A stretch of 64,000 nucleotides of DNA from Streptococcus pneumoniae (GTDB taxonomy: Bacteria; Bacillota; Bacilli; Lactobacillales; Streptococcaceae). This document shows, one piece after another, positions 9,514 to 19,589 of the stretch (its first letter is position 1; each line of letters starts with the position of its first letter). The DNA lies in NCBI GenBank assembly GCA_040719455.1, contig JBFDTN010000001.1:558001-622000 (forward strand). The letters are read 5' to 3'. Made by a program: the position numbers and the translations under genes. The notes under the pieces are model-generated. The model made no database searches. It was given only the letters and a program-made list of their open reading frames with translations, and had not been told where the DNA came from.

Positions 9514-10656
9514 ATGATTGATTTAAAAGACTATGGCATTGATATGTGGGATGAGGACAAAATTGCCTCGTTTAGAGAGAAATTGCTAAGCTGGTACGAT
9601 GATAATAAGCGAGATTTGCCTTGGAGACAGTCAAGAAATCCTTATCACATATGGGTATCTGAAATCATGCTCCAACAGACGCGCGTGGATACAGTCATTC
9701 CATATTATGAGCGATTTTTGAGCTGGTTTCCAGAGATTAAGGATTTAGCAGAAGCACCTGAAGAAAAACTTCTCAAGGCATGGGAAGGTTTGGGCTATTA
9801 TTCTCGTGTGCGCAATATGCAGGCAGCCGCCCAGCAGATGATGGAGACCTTTGATGGGCAGTTCCCATCGACTTATGACGGGATTGCAAGTCTCAAAGGA
9901 ATTGGACCTTATACGGCTGGGGCTATTGCGAGCATTGCCTTTGAGTTACCTGAGCCAGCTGTGGATGGCAATGTTATGCGAGTTATGGCTCGTTTATTTG
10001 AAGTGGATTACGATATTGGTAATCCTAGCAACCGCAAGATTTTCCAAGTAATTATGGAGCATTTGATTGATCCAAAGCGTCCAGGGGATTTCAACCAAGC
10101 CTTGATGGATTTGGGATCTAGTATCGAGTCTCCTGTCAATCCTAGAACCGAAGAAAGTCCTGTTAAGGAATTCAGTGCCGCTTACTTGCATGGAACCATG
10201 GACAAATATCCGATTAAAGCCCCTAAGAAAAAGCCTGTTCCCATTTATCTCAAAGGATTTATCCTTGAAAATGACGAAGGGAAGTTTCTCCTAGAAAAAA
10301 ATGAAAATGATGGACTTTTATCTGGATTTTGGCATTTTCCACTGATTGAAAGTGATAGTAGTAGTAAGGAGCAGCTGTCCTTATTTGAAGAAAGTAGTAG
10401 CAAAGAGGGACCGTCGGCTATTGAGCGTTTTGAGCAAGATTATGAGATGGAGGTGAGCTGGCAGGAGATAGCCTTTTCACAAGTCCAGCATGTCTTTAGC
10501 CATCGAAAGTGGCATATCGATCTGCTTTATGGCAGGGTTAGCGGAACTCCAGCTCTCGTAGGTAAAACTCGTTGGGTCGCACCAGAGGAATTTGCAGCCT
10601 ATCCCTTTGCCAAGCCGCAGAAAAAAATGTGGGATGCTTTTTTGAAAGGAAAATAA
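9514..10656 (+). CDS. mutY: MutY, A/G-specific adenine glycosylase lacking the Fe-S cluster ligands
   Basis: 380 residues. It removes adenine mispaired with 8-oxoguanine. The HhH-GPD core is intact: LKGIGPYTAGAIASI (about residues 128-142) and the catalytic Asp in PAVDGNVMR (about 148). In most MutY proteins four cysteines follow and bind a [4Fe-4S] cluster; here the aligned positions are E205, T212, S215 and S221, so no cluster can form. A NUDIX-like C-terminal domain (from about 245, GFILENDEGKFLLEK) is present. Clusterless MutY proteins are known in lactic acid bacteria. The upstream promoter suggests a leaderless mRNA; the alternative Met11 has no SD either. Confidence 0.93.
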   Translation: MIDLKDYGIDMWDEDKIASFREKLLSWYDDNKRDLPWRQSRNPYHIWVSEIMLQQTRVDTVIPYYERFLSWFPEIKDLAEAPEEKLLKAWEGLGYYSRVRNMQAAAQQMMETFDGQFPSTYDGIASLKGIGPYTAGAIASIAFELPEPAVDGNVMRVMARLFEVDYDIGNPSNRKIFQVIMEHLIDPKRPGDFNQALMDLGSSIESPVNPRTEESPVKEFSAAYLHGTMDKYPIKAPKKKPVPIYLKGFILENDEGKFLLEKNENDGLLSGFWHFPLIESDSSSKEQLSLFEESSSKEGPSAIERFEQDYEMEVSWQEIAFSQVQHVFSHRKWHIDLLYGRVSGTPALVGKTRWVAPEEFAAYPFAKPQKKMWDAFLKGK

Positions 10657-10661
10657 GAAAG

Positions 10662-10689
10662 AAGCCTAGTTATGACATAGGCTTTTTTT
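10662..10689 (+). terminator. Terminator of mutY
   Basis: AAGCCTA / TAGGCTT stem, 9-nt loop, followed by a T run. Confidence 0.85.
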
Positions 10690-10722
10690 GTTGTATAAAA
10701 AATTCTATTTTTGAGCAATTTT

Positions 10723-10730
10723 TACGAATA
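10723..10730 (+). promoter_or_regulatory. SigX (ComX) cin-box of dprA
   Basis: TACGAATA, identical to the radC site, preceded by a T-rich tract. dprA is a late-competence gene in pneumococcus. The site is about 200 bp from the start codon, further than usual, implying a long 5' leader. Confidence 0.75.
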
Positions 10731-10928
10731 GATAAATAAGAGCGATACTCCTCAAGTTTGAGACAAGAATCTTATGATTGCTCTATATCATACAGCAGAG
10801 AGGTGATGCTTCACAATATGAAGAAGTTCTGAATAGCAGCTCTAAACAATGCTTAAACTATAAAATATCTTTAATAGTAGTTTATAAAGATATTATGTGA
10901 AGAGATAAAAATAGAAGGAAGAAAGACT

Positions 10929-11777
10929 ATGGAAATTACAAATTTTTTCATTTATAAATTAAAAAGATCAGGCTTGTCTAATCAAGAAGTCATTAACGTT
11001 TTAGAATATGTAGAGATTCAAGAAAAAGAAGTCAGTCTTCGCAATATGGCAGTAGCATCAAAATCTCGCAATCCTGCTCTGTTCATAGAGCGCTATAAAA
11101 ATCAAAATGATGAATTGTTAAAAGAAGAATTTGAAAAATTTCCGTCATTTTCAATTATGGATGATGTCTATCCATGGGAGTTGAGTGAGATTTACAATCC
11201 GCCAGTTTTGCTGTTTTATCAAGGAAATTTAGACCTCTTGTCTTTCCCTCGATTAGCGGTTGTAGGCAGCCGTGATTGCAGTAAAAATGGTGCTCAAGCA
11301 GTGAAAAAAGTGATTTCAGAATTAGAAAATGAAGTAGTGATTGTCAGTGGTCTTGCAAAAGGCATTGATACTGCTGCTCACATGTCAGTTCTTCAAAATG
11401 GCGGACGCACCATTGCTGTGATTGGGACAGGGCTTGATGTATTTTATCCCAAAGCTAATAAAAAATTACAGGAATACATTGGGAAAAATCACCTAGTTCT
11501 TACAGAGTACGGTCCAGGTGAACAACCACTGAAATTCCACTTTCCAGAGCGAAATCGGATTATCGCAGGTTTGAGCTGTGCAGTAGTAGTCGCAGAGGCT
11601 AAAATGCGCTCAGGTAGCTTGATTACCTGCGAGCGTGCTATGGAAGAAGGACGTGATGTCTTTGCTATTCCAGGATCAATTATTGATGGGAAAAGTGATG
11701 GTTGCCATCATTTGATTCAAGAGGGTGCAAAGTGCATCACATCAGGCGCAGACGTCCTTTTAGAGTTTCAATATTAA
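10929..11777 (+). CDS. dprA: DprA, DNA-processing protein for transformation
   Basis: 282 residues, normal for streptococci. A SAM-like N-terminal domain is followed by a Rossmann-fold DprA domain with VGSRDCSKNG (about 116), SGLAKGIDTAAH (about 140) and the AIPGS tail. It loads RecA onto incoming single-stranded DNA and in pneumococcus also shuts off competence through ComE. The cin-box upstream indicates SigX control. Confidence 0.95.
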   Translation: MEITNFFIYKLKRSGLSNQEVINVLEYVEIQEKEVSLRNMAVASKSRNPALFIERYKNQNDELLKEEFEKFPSFSIMDDVYPWELSEIYNPPVLLFYQGNLDLLSFPRLAVVGSRDCSKNGAQAVKKVISELENEVVIVSGLAKGIDTAAHMSVLQNGGRTIAVIGTGLDVFYPKANKKLQEYIGKNHLVLTEYGPGEQPLKFHFPERNRIIAGLSCAVVVAEAKMRSGSLITCERAMEEGRDVFAIPGSIIDGKSDGCHHLIQEGAKCITSGADVLLEFQY

Positions 11778-11807
11778 ATGAAGTTCTCCTATAAGAAAAC
11801 TTGGCAG

Positions 11808-11836
11808 TTGACATCCTTTAAAAAATAGTTTACACT
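11808..11836 (+). promoter_or_regulatory. topA promoter
   Basis: TTGACA (11808-11813), 17-bp spacer, TACACT (11831-11836), a near-consensus housekeeping promoter. Confidence 0.75.
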
Positions 11837-11870
11837 CAATGAAGTTTAATGAACGTTAGAGGATCATAGT

Positions 11871-13961
11871 TTGGTAACAAAAACAAAGAAAAAAACCGCA
11901 ACCAAGAAAAATTTGGTCATTGTGGAGTCGCCTGCCAAGGCAAAAACCATTGAAAAATATTTAGGACGTAATTATAAAGTATTAGCCAGCGTCGGACATA
12001 TCCGTGATTTGAAAAAATCAACCATGTCCATTGATTTTGAGAATAATTATGAGCCACAATATATCAATATCCGTGGAAAAGGTCCCTTGATTAATGATTT
12101 GAAAAAAGAAGCCAAAAAAGCTAAGCAAGTCTTTCTCGCAAGTGACCCGGACCGTGAGGGAGAAGCTATTTCATGGCATTTGGCTCATATCTTGGACTTG
12201 GAAAAGGATGCGAAAAATCGAGTCGTTTTTAATGAAATTACCAAGGACGCCGTAAAAAATGCCTTTAAAGAACCACGTCAAATCAATATGGATTTGGTAG
12301 ATGCCCAGCAGGCAAGACGGGTACTTGACCGTATTGTGGGTTATTCGATTTCTCCTATTTTATGGAAAAAAGTCAAAAAAGGTCTTTCAGCCGGACGGGT
12401 ACAGTCTGTTGCCCTTAAATTGATTATCGACCGTGAGCATGAAATCAATGCCTTTCAGCCAGAAGAATACTGGACAATTGATGGAGTTTTCAAAAAAGGT
12501 AATAAGCAATTTCAGGCGAGTTTTTATGGCATGAATGGCAAAAAGATGAAATTATCAACCAATGAGGAAGTCAAGGAAGTCTTATCTCATCTCAAAGGTG
12601 ATGATTTCATGGTTGAGGAGGTCAACAAAAAGGAACGCAAGCGCAATGCCCCGCTCCCTTATACAACATCCTCCATGCAACAAGATGCGGCTAATAAAAT
12701 CAATTTCCGAACACGTAAGACCATGATGGTTGCCCAGCAACTCTATGAGGGAATCAATATTGGTTCTGGTGTGCAAGGTTTGATTACCTATATGCGTACC
12801 GACTCAACTCGGATTAGCCCTGTGGCGACTAATGAAGCAGCAGGATTTATCACCGAAAAATTTGGAGAAAAATACTCCAAACACGGTAGCAAGGTAAAAA
12901 ACGCTTCTGGAGCCCAAGACGCCCATGAAGCCATCCGTCCATCAAGTGTGTATCATACACCTGAGAGTATCGCTAAATATTTAGATAAGGATCAGTTAAA
13001 ACTCTATACGCTTATTTGGAACCGTTTTGTCGCTAGTCAAATGACGGCAGCTGTGTTTGACACCATGAGTGTGAAATTAGCTCAAAATGGGGTACAATTT
13101 ACGGCAAATGGAAGCCAAGTGAAGTTTGATGGCTATCTTGCGATTTATAACGACTCCGATAAAAATAAAATGCTTCCTGACATGGAAAAAGGTGATACAG
13201 TAAAACGTGTCAATACCAAGCCTGAGCAGCATTTCACTCAACCGCCTGCACGCTATTCTGAGGCGACTCTCATCAAAACATTGGAAGAAAATGGAGTTGG
13301 ACGTCCATCCACCTATGCACCGACCATTGAAACCATCCAAAAACGCTACTATGTCAAATTGGCTGCCAAGCGCTTTGAGCCAACAGAATTGGGGGAAATT
13401 GTCAATAGCTTGATTGTCGAATTTTTCCCAGACATTGTCAATGTGACCTTTACCGCTGAGATGGAAAAGAAACTGGATGATGTCGAGATTGGAAAAGAAG
13501 AGTGGCAAAAGGTCATTGATGCCTTCTACCAACCTTTTGAAAAAGAGGTCAAAAAAGCAGAAGATGAGATGGAGAAAATCCAGATTAAGGATGAGCCAGC
13601 TGGCTTTGACTGTGAAGTTTGTGGCAGCCCTATGGTCATCAAACTAGGGCGCTATGGTAAATTTTACGCTTGTAGCAATTTCCCAGATTGTCGTCATACC
13701 CAAGCGATTGTCAAAGAAATTGGTGTCAGCTGTCCAGCTTGCCAACAAGGTCAAATCATTGAGCGTAAAACTAAGCGAAATCGTATATTCTATGGCTGCA
13801 ATCGCTATCCAGACTGTGAATTTACCTCATGGGATAAACCAGTAGGACGAGAATGTCCCAAATCTGGTCACTACCTCATCGAAAAGAAAGTTCGTGGTGG
13901 TGGGAAGCAGGTCGTTTGTAGCGATGAAAAATGTGATTACCAAGAAGAAAAAATCAAGTAA
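11871..13961 (+). CDS. topA: DNA topoisomerase I
   Basis: 696 residues with a TTG start, chosen because AGAGG lies 8 nt upstream and the next residues match the usual [16 protein letters not shown] N-terminus. TOPRIM domain with the DPDREGEA motif (about residues 92-99), active-site Tyr in ITYMRTDS (about 305). At the C-terminus are two complete zinc ribbons (CEVC..C-NFPDC, CPAC..C-RYPDC) and a degenerate third. It relaxes negative supercoils. It has its own promoter and terminator. Confidence 0.95.
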   Translation: MVTKTKKKTATKKNLVIVESPAKAKTIEKYLGRNYKVLASVGHIRDLKKSTMSIDFENNYEPQYINIRGKGPLINDLKKEAKKAKQVFLASDPDREGEAISWHLAHILDLEKDAKNRVVFNEITKDAVKNAFKEPRQINMDLVDAQQARRVLDRIVGYSISPILWKKVKKGLSAGRVQSVALKLIIDREHEINAFQPEEYWTIDGVFKKGNKQFQASFYGMNGKKMKLSTNEEVKEVLSHLKGDDFMVEEVNKKERKRNAPLPYTTSSMQQDAANKINFRTRKTMMVAQQLYEGINIGSGVQGLITYMRTDSTRISPVATNEAAGFITEKFGEKYSKHGSKVKNASGAQDAHEAIRPSSVYHTPESIAKYLDKDQLKLYTLIWNRFVASQMTAAVFDTMSVKLAQNGVQFTANGSQVKFDGYLAIYNDSDKNKMLPDMEKGDTVKRVNTKPEQHFTQPPARYSEATLIKTLEENGVGRPSTYAPTIETIQKRYYVKLAAKRFEPTELGEIVNSLIVEFFPDIVNVTFTAEMEKKLDDVEIGKEEWQKVIDAFYQPFEKEVKKAEDEMEKIQIKDEPAGFDCEVCGSPMVIKLGRYGKFYACSNFPDCRHTQAIVKEIGVSCPACQQGQIIERKTKRNRIFYGCNRYPDCEFTSWDKPVGRECPKSGHYLIEKKVRGGGKQVVCSDEKCDYQEEKIK

Positions 13962-13977
13962 CATAATTTTAATTCTG

Positions 13978-14010
13978 TCACCTATATTGCAAATATGGGT
14001 GATATTTTTT
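13978..14010 (+). terminator. Terminator of topA
   Basis: TCACCTATATT pairs (with wobbles) with AAATATGGGTGA and is followed by T6. Confidence 0.75.
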
Positions 14011-14075
14011 CCTTTAGAACTAATTTTTGATATACTAGAGGAGAACCAAATTAGAAAGAGTGATGAGGTACATTG

Positions 14076-15416
14076 ATGTCCCAATCTTATATTACTGTCA
14101 TTGGAGCTGGTTTGGCTGGCTCTGAGGCAGCTTATCAAATTGCCAAACAAGGTATTCCGGTAAAACTATATGAAATGCGTGGAGTGAAAGCGACACCACA
14201 GCACAAAACAGAGAATTTTGCAGAGTTGGTCTGCTCCAACTCCCTACGCGGAGATAGTCTAACAAACGCAGTAGGGCTTTTAAAGGAAGAAATGCGCCGT
14301 TTGGACTCTGTTATTATGAAAGCAGCAGAAAGCACGCGTGTTCCTGCTGGAGGTGCCTTGGCTGTTGACCGTGAAGGCTTTTCACAGATGGTGACCGAAG
14401 AGCTTTCTAACCATCCTTTGATTGAAGTCATTCGTGAGGAGATAACAGACCTGCCAACTGACGGAATTACCGTCGTTGCGACAGGTCCTCTGACAAGCGA
14501 TGCCTTGGCAGAAAAAATCCATGAATTCAATGGTGGAGCTGGTTTTTACTTCTATGATGCGGCTGCGCCGATTGTGGATGTCAACACCATCGATATGAGC
14601 AAGGTCTATCTCAAATCCCGTTACGACAAGGGAGAAGCTGCCTATCTCAACGCACCGATGACCAAGGAGCAATTCATGGCCTTTCATGATGCCTTGGTCA
14701 ATGCCGAAGAAGCACCACTCAATTCCTTTGAAAAGGAAAAATATTTTGAAGGCTGTATGCCGATTGAGGTCATGGCAAAACGTGGTGTGAAAACCATGCT
14801 TTACGGTCCGATGAAGCCAGTTGGCTTGGAATATCCAGAGGATTATACAGGCCCTCGTGACGGTGAATACAAGACTCCTTATGCGGTTGTCCAACTCCGT
14901 CAAGACAATGCAGCTGGTAGTCTCTACAATATCGTAGGCTTCCAAACTCATCTTAAATGGGGAGAGCAAAAGCGGGTCTTCCAAATGATTCCAGGGCTGG
15001 GAAATGCTGAATTTGTCCGTTATGGGGTCATGCACCGCAATTCCTACATGGATTCGCCAAATCTCTTGACACAGACCTTTCGTTCTAAGAAAAATCCGCA
15101 GCTCTTCTTTGCCGGTCAGATGACAGGGGTTGAGGGCTATGTGGAGTCTGCGGCGTCTGGCCTTGTAGCTGGTATCAACGCAGCTCGCTTGTTCAAGGGA
15201 GAAGAAGAAATCATCTTCCCTGAGACAACAGCAATCGGAAGTCTACCGCACTATGTCACCCATGCCGACAGCAAGCATTTCCAGCCGATGAATGTCAACT
15301 TTGGGATTATCAAGGAGCTGGAAGGACCTCGCATTCGCGATAAAAAAGAGCGCTATGAAAAAATCGCAGAACGTTCTTTGGCAGATTTGAGTCATACCTT
15401 GGAACAATTAAACTAA
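14076..15416 (+). CDS. trmFO: TrmFO, folate/FAD-dependent tRNA m5U54 methyltransferase
   Basis: 446 residues from the ATG at 14076; a TTG one codon earlier is less likely. N-terminal FAD-binding [14 protein letters not shown] motif (about 8-21) and the C-terminal [16 protein letters not shown] segment (about 348-363) identify the family formerly called Gid. It methylates U54 in the tRNA T-loop using methylene-THF. An extended -10 (TGATATACT) at about 14028-14036 drives it. Confidence 0.94.
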   Translation: MSQSYITVIGAGLAGSEAAYQIAKQGIPVKLYEMRGVKATPQHKTENFAELVCSNSLRGDSLTNAVGLLKEEMRRLDSVIMKAAESTRVPAGGALAVDREGFSQMVTEELSNHPLIEVIREEITDLPTDGITVVATGPLTSDALAEKIHEFNGGAGFYFYDAAAPIVDVNTIDMSKVYLKSRYDKGEAAYLNAPMTKEQFMAFHDALVNAEEAPLNSFEKEKYFEGCMPIEVMAKRGVKTMLYGPMKPVGLEYPEDYTGPRDGEYKTPYAVVQLRQDNAAGSLYNIVGFQTHLKWGEQKRVFQMIPGLGNAEFVRYGVMHRNSYMDSPNLLTQTFRSKKNPQLFFAGQMTGVEGYVESAASGLVAGINAARLFKGEEEIIFPETTAIGSLPHYVTHADSKHFQPMNVNFGIIKELEGPRIRDKKERYEKIAERSLADLSHTLEQLN

Positions 15417-15421
15417 GAGAA

Positions 15422-15449
15422 AAAAGTTAGGGAAACCTAGCTTTTTCTT
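15422..15449 (+). terminator. Terminator of trmFO
   Basis: AAAAAGTTAGG pairs with CCTAGCTTTTT around a GAAA loop. Confidence 0.8.
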
Positions 15450-15506
15450 TCAGCAAAATCGCCAAAACATGATATAGTAAATAAAAAGAGATAGGAGAAG
15501 ATTACT

Positions 15507-16562
15507 ATGGAAAAGCAAGAGCACAAATCTCTCAACTATACATGGATCAATTCTTCTATGATTAGTTTGTTTCAATATCTCTTTTCCATTTTGGTCATTT
15601 TGGTTCATAGTGGGCGTTTGGTAGAAAATGAAATGCTGCATTTTACGTTTAAGAGTATCTTTGCCAGAATGGCAGTGCCTTTTTTCATGATTGGCAGCAG
15701 CTTTTTCATCAGAGGATATTTGACAGTCCATCATCGTGTAGGAGTTTACATCCGTCATTTATTGAGAACCTATCTTTTCTGGAGTGTCATCTATCTTCCC
15801 TATGCTTGGTATTATCTGCACAGTTTATCCTTACCTTTTCAACATCCTTTGATGTATCTTGTGGCTCTAGTTTTAGCTCTTGTTTATATAGGTATGTGTT
15901 ACTAGCTATGGTATATTCCTGCCTTTTTATTGGGAGTTTGGTTGGTCAATCAACTCTTGCGATTTTTGGGTAAGAAAAAGGCAGTATCAGTCATTATACT
16001 TTGTTATCTCTTTGGGAGTATCGAGACTTACTCGGCTTATTTGGTAGGAACTCCACTTTTTGAGATGTATCAAGCCTATGCTCGTATCTTTATTACCAGT
16101 CGGAATGGGATTTTCTACGCCCCTCTCTTTATCTTTTTAGGCTATTTGTTGTATGACAATTTTCAAGCTGATTTCTTTAAAAAACAGTATAGCTGGAAGT
16201 TGCTGGGCTGTTTTGGGATTTTAGGATTGGAGCATATCCTTGTCTTTTTGCGGCAAGGTTTGGATAAAAATTTCTTTTTGGGATTGGCACCCTTTGTTGT
16301 TTTTCTCTTTAATGCTGTTATTCGGACGTCCCTATTTTCTGAGAAGAATTTTTCAAAATTACGAAAACTTAGTATGCTCTACTTTTCTATTCACCCGATA
16401 TTTATCGAATGGACTGCATTTGTTGTGAGAAATACCTATCTCAGTCCAGCTACGAAAGGAAAGTTGCTGTTCTTTATTAGCTTTTTGGGCACTCATCTTG
16501 TTTCAGAAGTGATTTTAGCCATTAGAAACTGGCGGATTCGGCATGCGAATCGAGTTTCGTAA
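15507..16562 (+). pseudogene. Membrane acyltransferase (Acyl_transf_3-like) interrupted by a stop codon
   Basis: A single reading frame of about 352 codons is cut by one in-frame TAG at 15903-15905. The 132-residue upstream part and the downstream part (resuming LWYIPAFLLGVW) together give a hydrophobic protein with about nine to ten membrane segments, typical of integral-membrane O-acyltransferases that modify surface carbohydrates. Two charged segments near the N-terminus and the LWYIPA signature fit the family. It may be a recent pseudogene, or the TAG could be a sequencing error; everything else is open. The acceptor is unknown. Confidence 0.75.
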
Positions 16563-16692
16563 ACTCCTTGTCATAGACAATGGATTTTTTTGTTCGTCTT
16601 TTCCGAATTATTTTAAAAAATAACTAAATTTTCTGAATATTTCCGCAAAAGTATGCTATACTAGGGATACTAGAAATAGAAGAGAGAATCCT

Positions 16693-17517
16693 ATGAACAA
16701 GTCTTATTTTTATCTTGATATGAAAACGCACGAATTAGAGGTTCCATACAGCAAAAAGAAGCGCCGTATTCGTGTATTATTGCCCAAGAACTATGAAAAT
16801 GATACAGAGCAATCCTACCCAGTTGTTTATTTTCACGATGGGCAAAACGTGCTTTATAGCAAGGAATCCTTTAGTGGTCATTCTTGGAAGGTGATTCCTG
16901 CCATCAAACGCAATCCTGATCTTGCTAAGATGATTGTTGTGGCGATTGATAATGACGGTTTTCAACGGATGAATGAGTATTCCGCGTGGAAATACAAGGA
17001 AATCAATATCCCAGGAGTCCAGTTTGGCGGACAAGGGACAGAATATGCTGAGTTTGTCATGGACGTGGTCAAGCCTTTCATAGACCAGAAATATCGCACC
17101 AAGTCGGATAAGGCTCACACAGCTATGATTGGCTCTTCTTTGGGCGGAAATATCACCCAGTTTATGGGGATTGAATACCAAGAAAGGATTGGTTGTTTAG
17201 GTGTCTTTTCATCGGCTAACTGGCTTCATCAAGAGGCATTCAATCGTTACATTGAAAAGAAAAATTTAGATAGTAGCCAGCGAGTTTATATCTATGTAGG
17301 CACAGAAGAAGCTGATGATACGGACAAGACGCTTATGGCAGGAAATATCAAACAGGCTTATATTGATTCCTCATTGACCTATTATGAGCAGTTGATTCGA
17401 GGAGGCATTCCTTTGGACAATTTGCTCCTTCGGATCAAATCAGGAGCTGAGCACAATGAACTAGCTTGGTCTGAGCAAATGGTCGAATGTTTTCAATTTT
17501 TTAGTGAGAAATGGTAG
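16693..17517 (+). CDS. Putative esterase (esterase D / PF00756-like alpha/beta hydrolase)
   Basis: 274 residues, no signal peptide. The nucleophile elbow GSSLGG (about residue 147) and a downstream AEHNELAW His (about 254) fit the PF00756 esterase family. It heads a three-gene operon with a second esterase and an ATP-grasp enzyme; its reading frame runs to within 20 bp of the next start codon. The natural ester substrate is unknown. Confidence 0.85.
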   Translation: MNKSYFYLDMKTHELEVPYSKKKRRIRVLLPKNYENDTEQSYPVVYFHDGQNVLYSKESFSGHSWKVIPAIKRNPDLAKMIVVAIDNDGFQRMNEYSAWKYKEINIPGVQFGGQGTEYAEFVMDVVKPFIDQKYRTKSDKAHTAMIGSSLGGNITQFMGIEYQERIGCLGVFSSANWLHQEAFNRYIEKKNLDSSQRVYIYVGTEEADDTDKTLMAGNIKQAYIDSSLTYYEQLIRGGIPLDNLLLRIKSGAEHNELAWSEQMVECFQFFSEKW

Positions 17518-17534
17518 AAAAAGGAGAGAAACAT

Positions 17535-18275
17535 ATGCAAGTAGAATATCTTAGTCACTGGAGTGGTCATCTAAATCGTGAAATGAAGCTCAACCACTAT
17601 GGACATGCAGGGATTCCTGTCGTTGTCTTTGCCTCATCAGGAGGCAGTCACAATGAATATGCAGATTTTGGCATGATTGAGGCTTGTCGAGACTTTATCG
17701 AAAGAGGGAAGATTCAATTTTTCACACTGAGCAGTGTGGATTCTGAAAGTTGGCTAGCAGACTTTAAAGCGCCGCATGACCGTGCTATGATGCACCAAGC
17801 GTATGACCGCTATGTGATTGAGGAGGCGATTCCTTTTATCAAACACCACACAGGTTGGTTCGATCCGATGATGACGACTGGTTGCTCAATGGGGGCTTAC
17901 CACGCGCTGAATTTCTTTTTGAATCATCCGGATGTGTTTAACAAGGTGATTGCCCTAAGTGGCGTTTATGACGCACGTTTCTTTGTTGGTGAATACGGTA
18001 CAGATGAAGCGATTTATCAAAATTCTCCGTCTGACTTTATTTGGAATCAAAATGACGGCTGGTTTATCGACCGCTATCGCCAAGCAGATATTATCATATG
18101 TACAGGACTAGGGGCTTGGGAGCACGATGGTCTGCCATCTTTTTACACCCTAAAAGAGGCTTTTGATCACAAAAATATCCCAGCTTGGTTTGCCGAGTGG
18201 GGACATGATGTAGCCCATGATTGGGAGTGGTGGCGCAAGCAGATGCCGTATTTCCTCAATGAATTAAATCTGTAA
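17535..18275 (+). CDS. Second putative esterase (PF00756-like)
   Basis: 246 residues from the ATG at 17535, chosen for the AAGGAGAG SD. Nucleophile elbow GCSMGA (about residue 117) and C-terminal GHDVAHDW His (about 226). It is related in fold but not closely to the preceding esterase. It follows it directly and is 12 bp before the ATP-grasp gene, so the three are probably one functional unit. Confidence 0.85.
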   Translation: MQVEYLSHWSGHLNREMKLNHYGHAGIPVVVFASSGGSHNEYADFGMIEACRDFIERGKIQFFTLSSVDSESWLADFKAPHDRAMMHQAYDRYVIEEAIPFIKHHTGWFDPMMTTGCSMGAYHALNFFLNHPDVFNKVIALSGVYDARFFVGEYGTDEAIYQNSPSDFIWNQNDGWFIDRYRQADIIICTGLGAWEHDGLPSFYTLKEAFDHKNIPAWFAEWGHDVAHDWEWWRKQMPYFLNELNL

Positions 18276-18287
18276 AGGAGGATTCCT

Positions 18288-19451
18288 ATGAATTATATTG
18301 TTATTTCACCTTATTATCCGCAGAATTTCCAACAGTTCACTATTGAGCTTCATCAGCAAGGAATCAAGGTTTTAGGGATTGGACAAGAACCGTATGAGCA
18401 GTTAGATGAGCCTTTAAAGCAAGCTTTAAGTGAGTATTTCCGTGTTGATAATCTGGAAAATGTTGATGAAGTCAAGCGTGCGGTAGCCTTTTTATTCTAT
18501 AAACATGGAGCTATTGACCGCATTGAATCCCACAATGAATACTGGCTGGAGCTAGATGCAGCATTACGCACGCAATTCAATGTTTTTGGGGCAAAGACAG
18601 AAGATTTGGTAAAAACCAAGTTTAAATCTGAAATGAAAAAATACTTCCAAAAAGCAGGAGTTCCAGTAGTACCTGGTAAGGTCATTAAACAACTGGCAGA
18701 TATTGACCAAGCAGTCAAGACGATTGGTCTACCTATGATTGCAAAGCCTGATAATGGCGTGGGAGCAGCAGCGACCTATAAATTAGAAACTGCAGCGGAT
18801 GTAGAACGGTTTAAGACTGAGTGGGATCAAACGACTGTTTACTTTTTTGAACAATTTGTCACTTCTAGCGAAATCTGTACCTTTGATGGTTTGACGGATA
18901 AGGACGGAAACATTGTCTTTTCTACGACGTTTGACTATGCCCATACACCGCTTGATTTGATGATTCATAAGATGGACAATTCTTACTATGTATTGAAAGA
19001 CATGGATCCAAAGCTACGCAAATATGGGGAAAGCATTGTCAAAGAATTTGGCATGAAAGAGCGGTTTTTCCATATCGAGTTTTTCCGTGATGGAGATGAT
19101 TACATCGCTATTGAGTACAATAATCGTCCAGCTGGAGGCTTTACGATTGATGTTTATAATTATGCTCACTCGATGGATCTCTACAAGAACTACGCGTCCT
19201 TGGTTGCAGGGCATGGTTTTGAGGAGTCTAAGTTTGAACCCCTTTATTGCCTTGCAGTGTCTCGAAGAGATCAGAAAGATTATCGCTATTCTGAGGAGGA
19301 AATTCTTCATAAATACCAAACTCAGCTCAAGACTGTTAAGCGCATGCCACGCGCCTTTGCAGAATTACAAGGAGATAGCCTGTATATGCTCACAACTGAC
19401 AATCGTAAAGAACTAGAACAGATGATTGCTGACTTTGGTGCTGTTCAATAA
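18288..19451 (+). CDS. ATP-grasp domain ligase-like protein
   Basis: 387 residues with SD AAAGGAGG. The central ATP-grasp fold shows IAKPDNGVGAAATYKL (about 148-163, ATP-binding loop), FEQFVTSSEICTFDG (about 187-201) and a metal-binding EYNNRPAGGF (about 273-282). Such enzymes couple a carboxylate to an amine, but the substrate is not evident. Clustering with two esterases suggests joint processing of a small molecule or cell-wall component. Confidence 0.8.
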   Translation: MNYIVISPYYPQNFQQFTIELHQQGIKVLGIGQEPYEQLDEPLKQALSEYFRVDNLENVDEVKRAVAFLFYKHGAIDRIESHNEYWLELDAALRTQFNVFGAKTEDLVKTKFKSEMKKYFQKAGVPVVPGKVIKQLADIDQAVKTIGLPMIAKPDNGVGAAATYKLETAADVERFKTEWDQTTVYFFEQFVTSSEICTFDGLTDKDGNIVFSTTFDYAHTPLDLMIHKMDNSYYVLKDMDPKLRKYGESIVKEFGMKERFFHIEFFRDGDDYIAIEYNNRPAGGFTIDVYNYAHSMDLYKNYASLVAGHGFEESKFEPLYCLAVSRRDQKDYRYSEEEILHKYQTQLKTVKRMPRAFAELQGDSLYMLTTDNRKELEQMIADFGAVQ

Positions 19452-19478
19452 AAAAAGAGAGCTTGCTCTCTTTTTTTA
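19451..19478 (+). terminator. Terminator of the esterase/ATP-grasp operon
   Basis: AAAAAAGAGAGC pairs with GCTCTCTTTTTT around a 2-nt loop; the real loop will be wider. Confidence 0.85.
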
Positions 19479-19481
19479 TTT

Positions 19482-19520
19482 GTCAAAAGAAATTGTTCAT
19501 TTTTCACAATTTCTTTTGAC
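19482..19520. promoter_or_regulatory. Putative operator of the aco operon (15-bp perfect inverted repeat)
   Basis: GTCAAAAGAAATTGT (19482-19496) and ACAATTTCTTTTGAC (19506-19520) are perfect inverted repeats 9 bp apart, and the right arm overlaps the -35 box. The centre, TTGT-N9-ACAA with a perfect right TCACAA, loosely resembles a Rex site but is one base short of the usual spacing. Confidence 0.6.
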
Positions 19521-19544
19521 AAGGCTTTCATAAAGGGATATAAT
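19516..19544 (+). promoter_or_regulatory. acoA promoter
   Basis: TTGACA (19516-19521), 17-bp spacer, TATAAT (19539-19544): a full-consensus promoter, which fits a gene set held down by a repressor at the overlapping palindrome. Confidence 0.85.
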
Positions 19545-19589
19545 GAAAGAGAGTATATAAATATATAATCGTAGAAAGGTTGTGGTATC

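Larger units (their letters stand above)
10657..10928. other. Intergenic region mutY-dprA with long dprA leader
   Basis: It contains the mutY terminator, the dprA cin-box and about 190 bp of leader. In the leader a perfect 10-bp inverted repeat (AATATCTTTA at 10864-10873 with TAAAGATATT at 10885-10894) lies 35 bp before dprA. No ORF of note. Confidence 0.6.
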
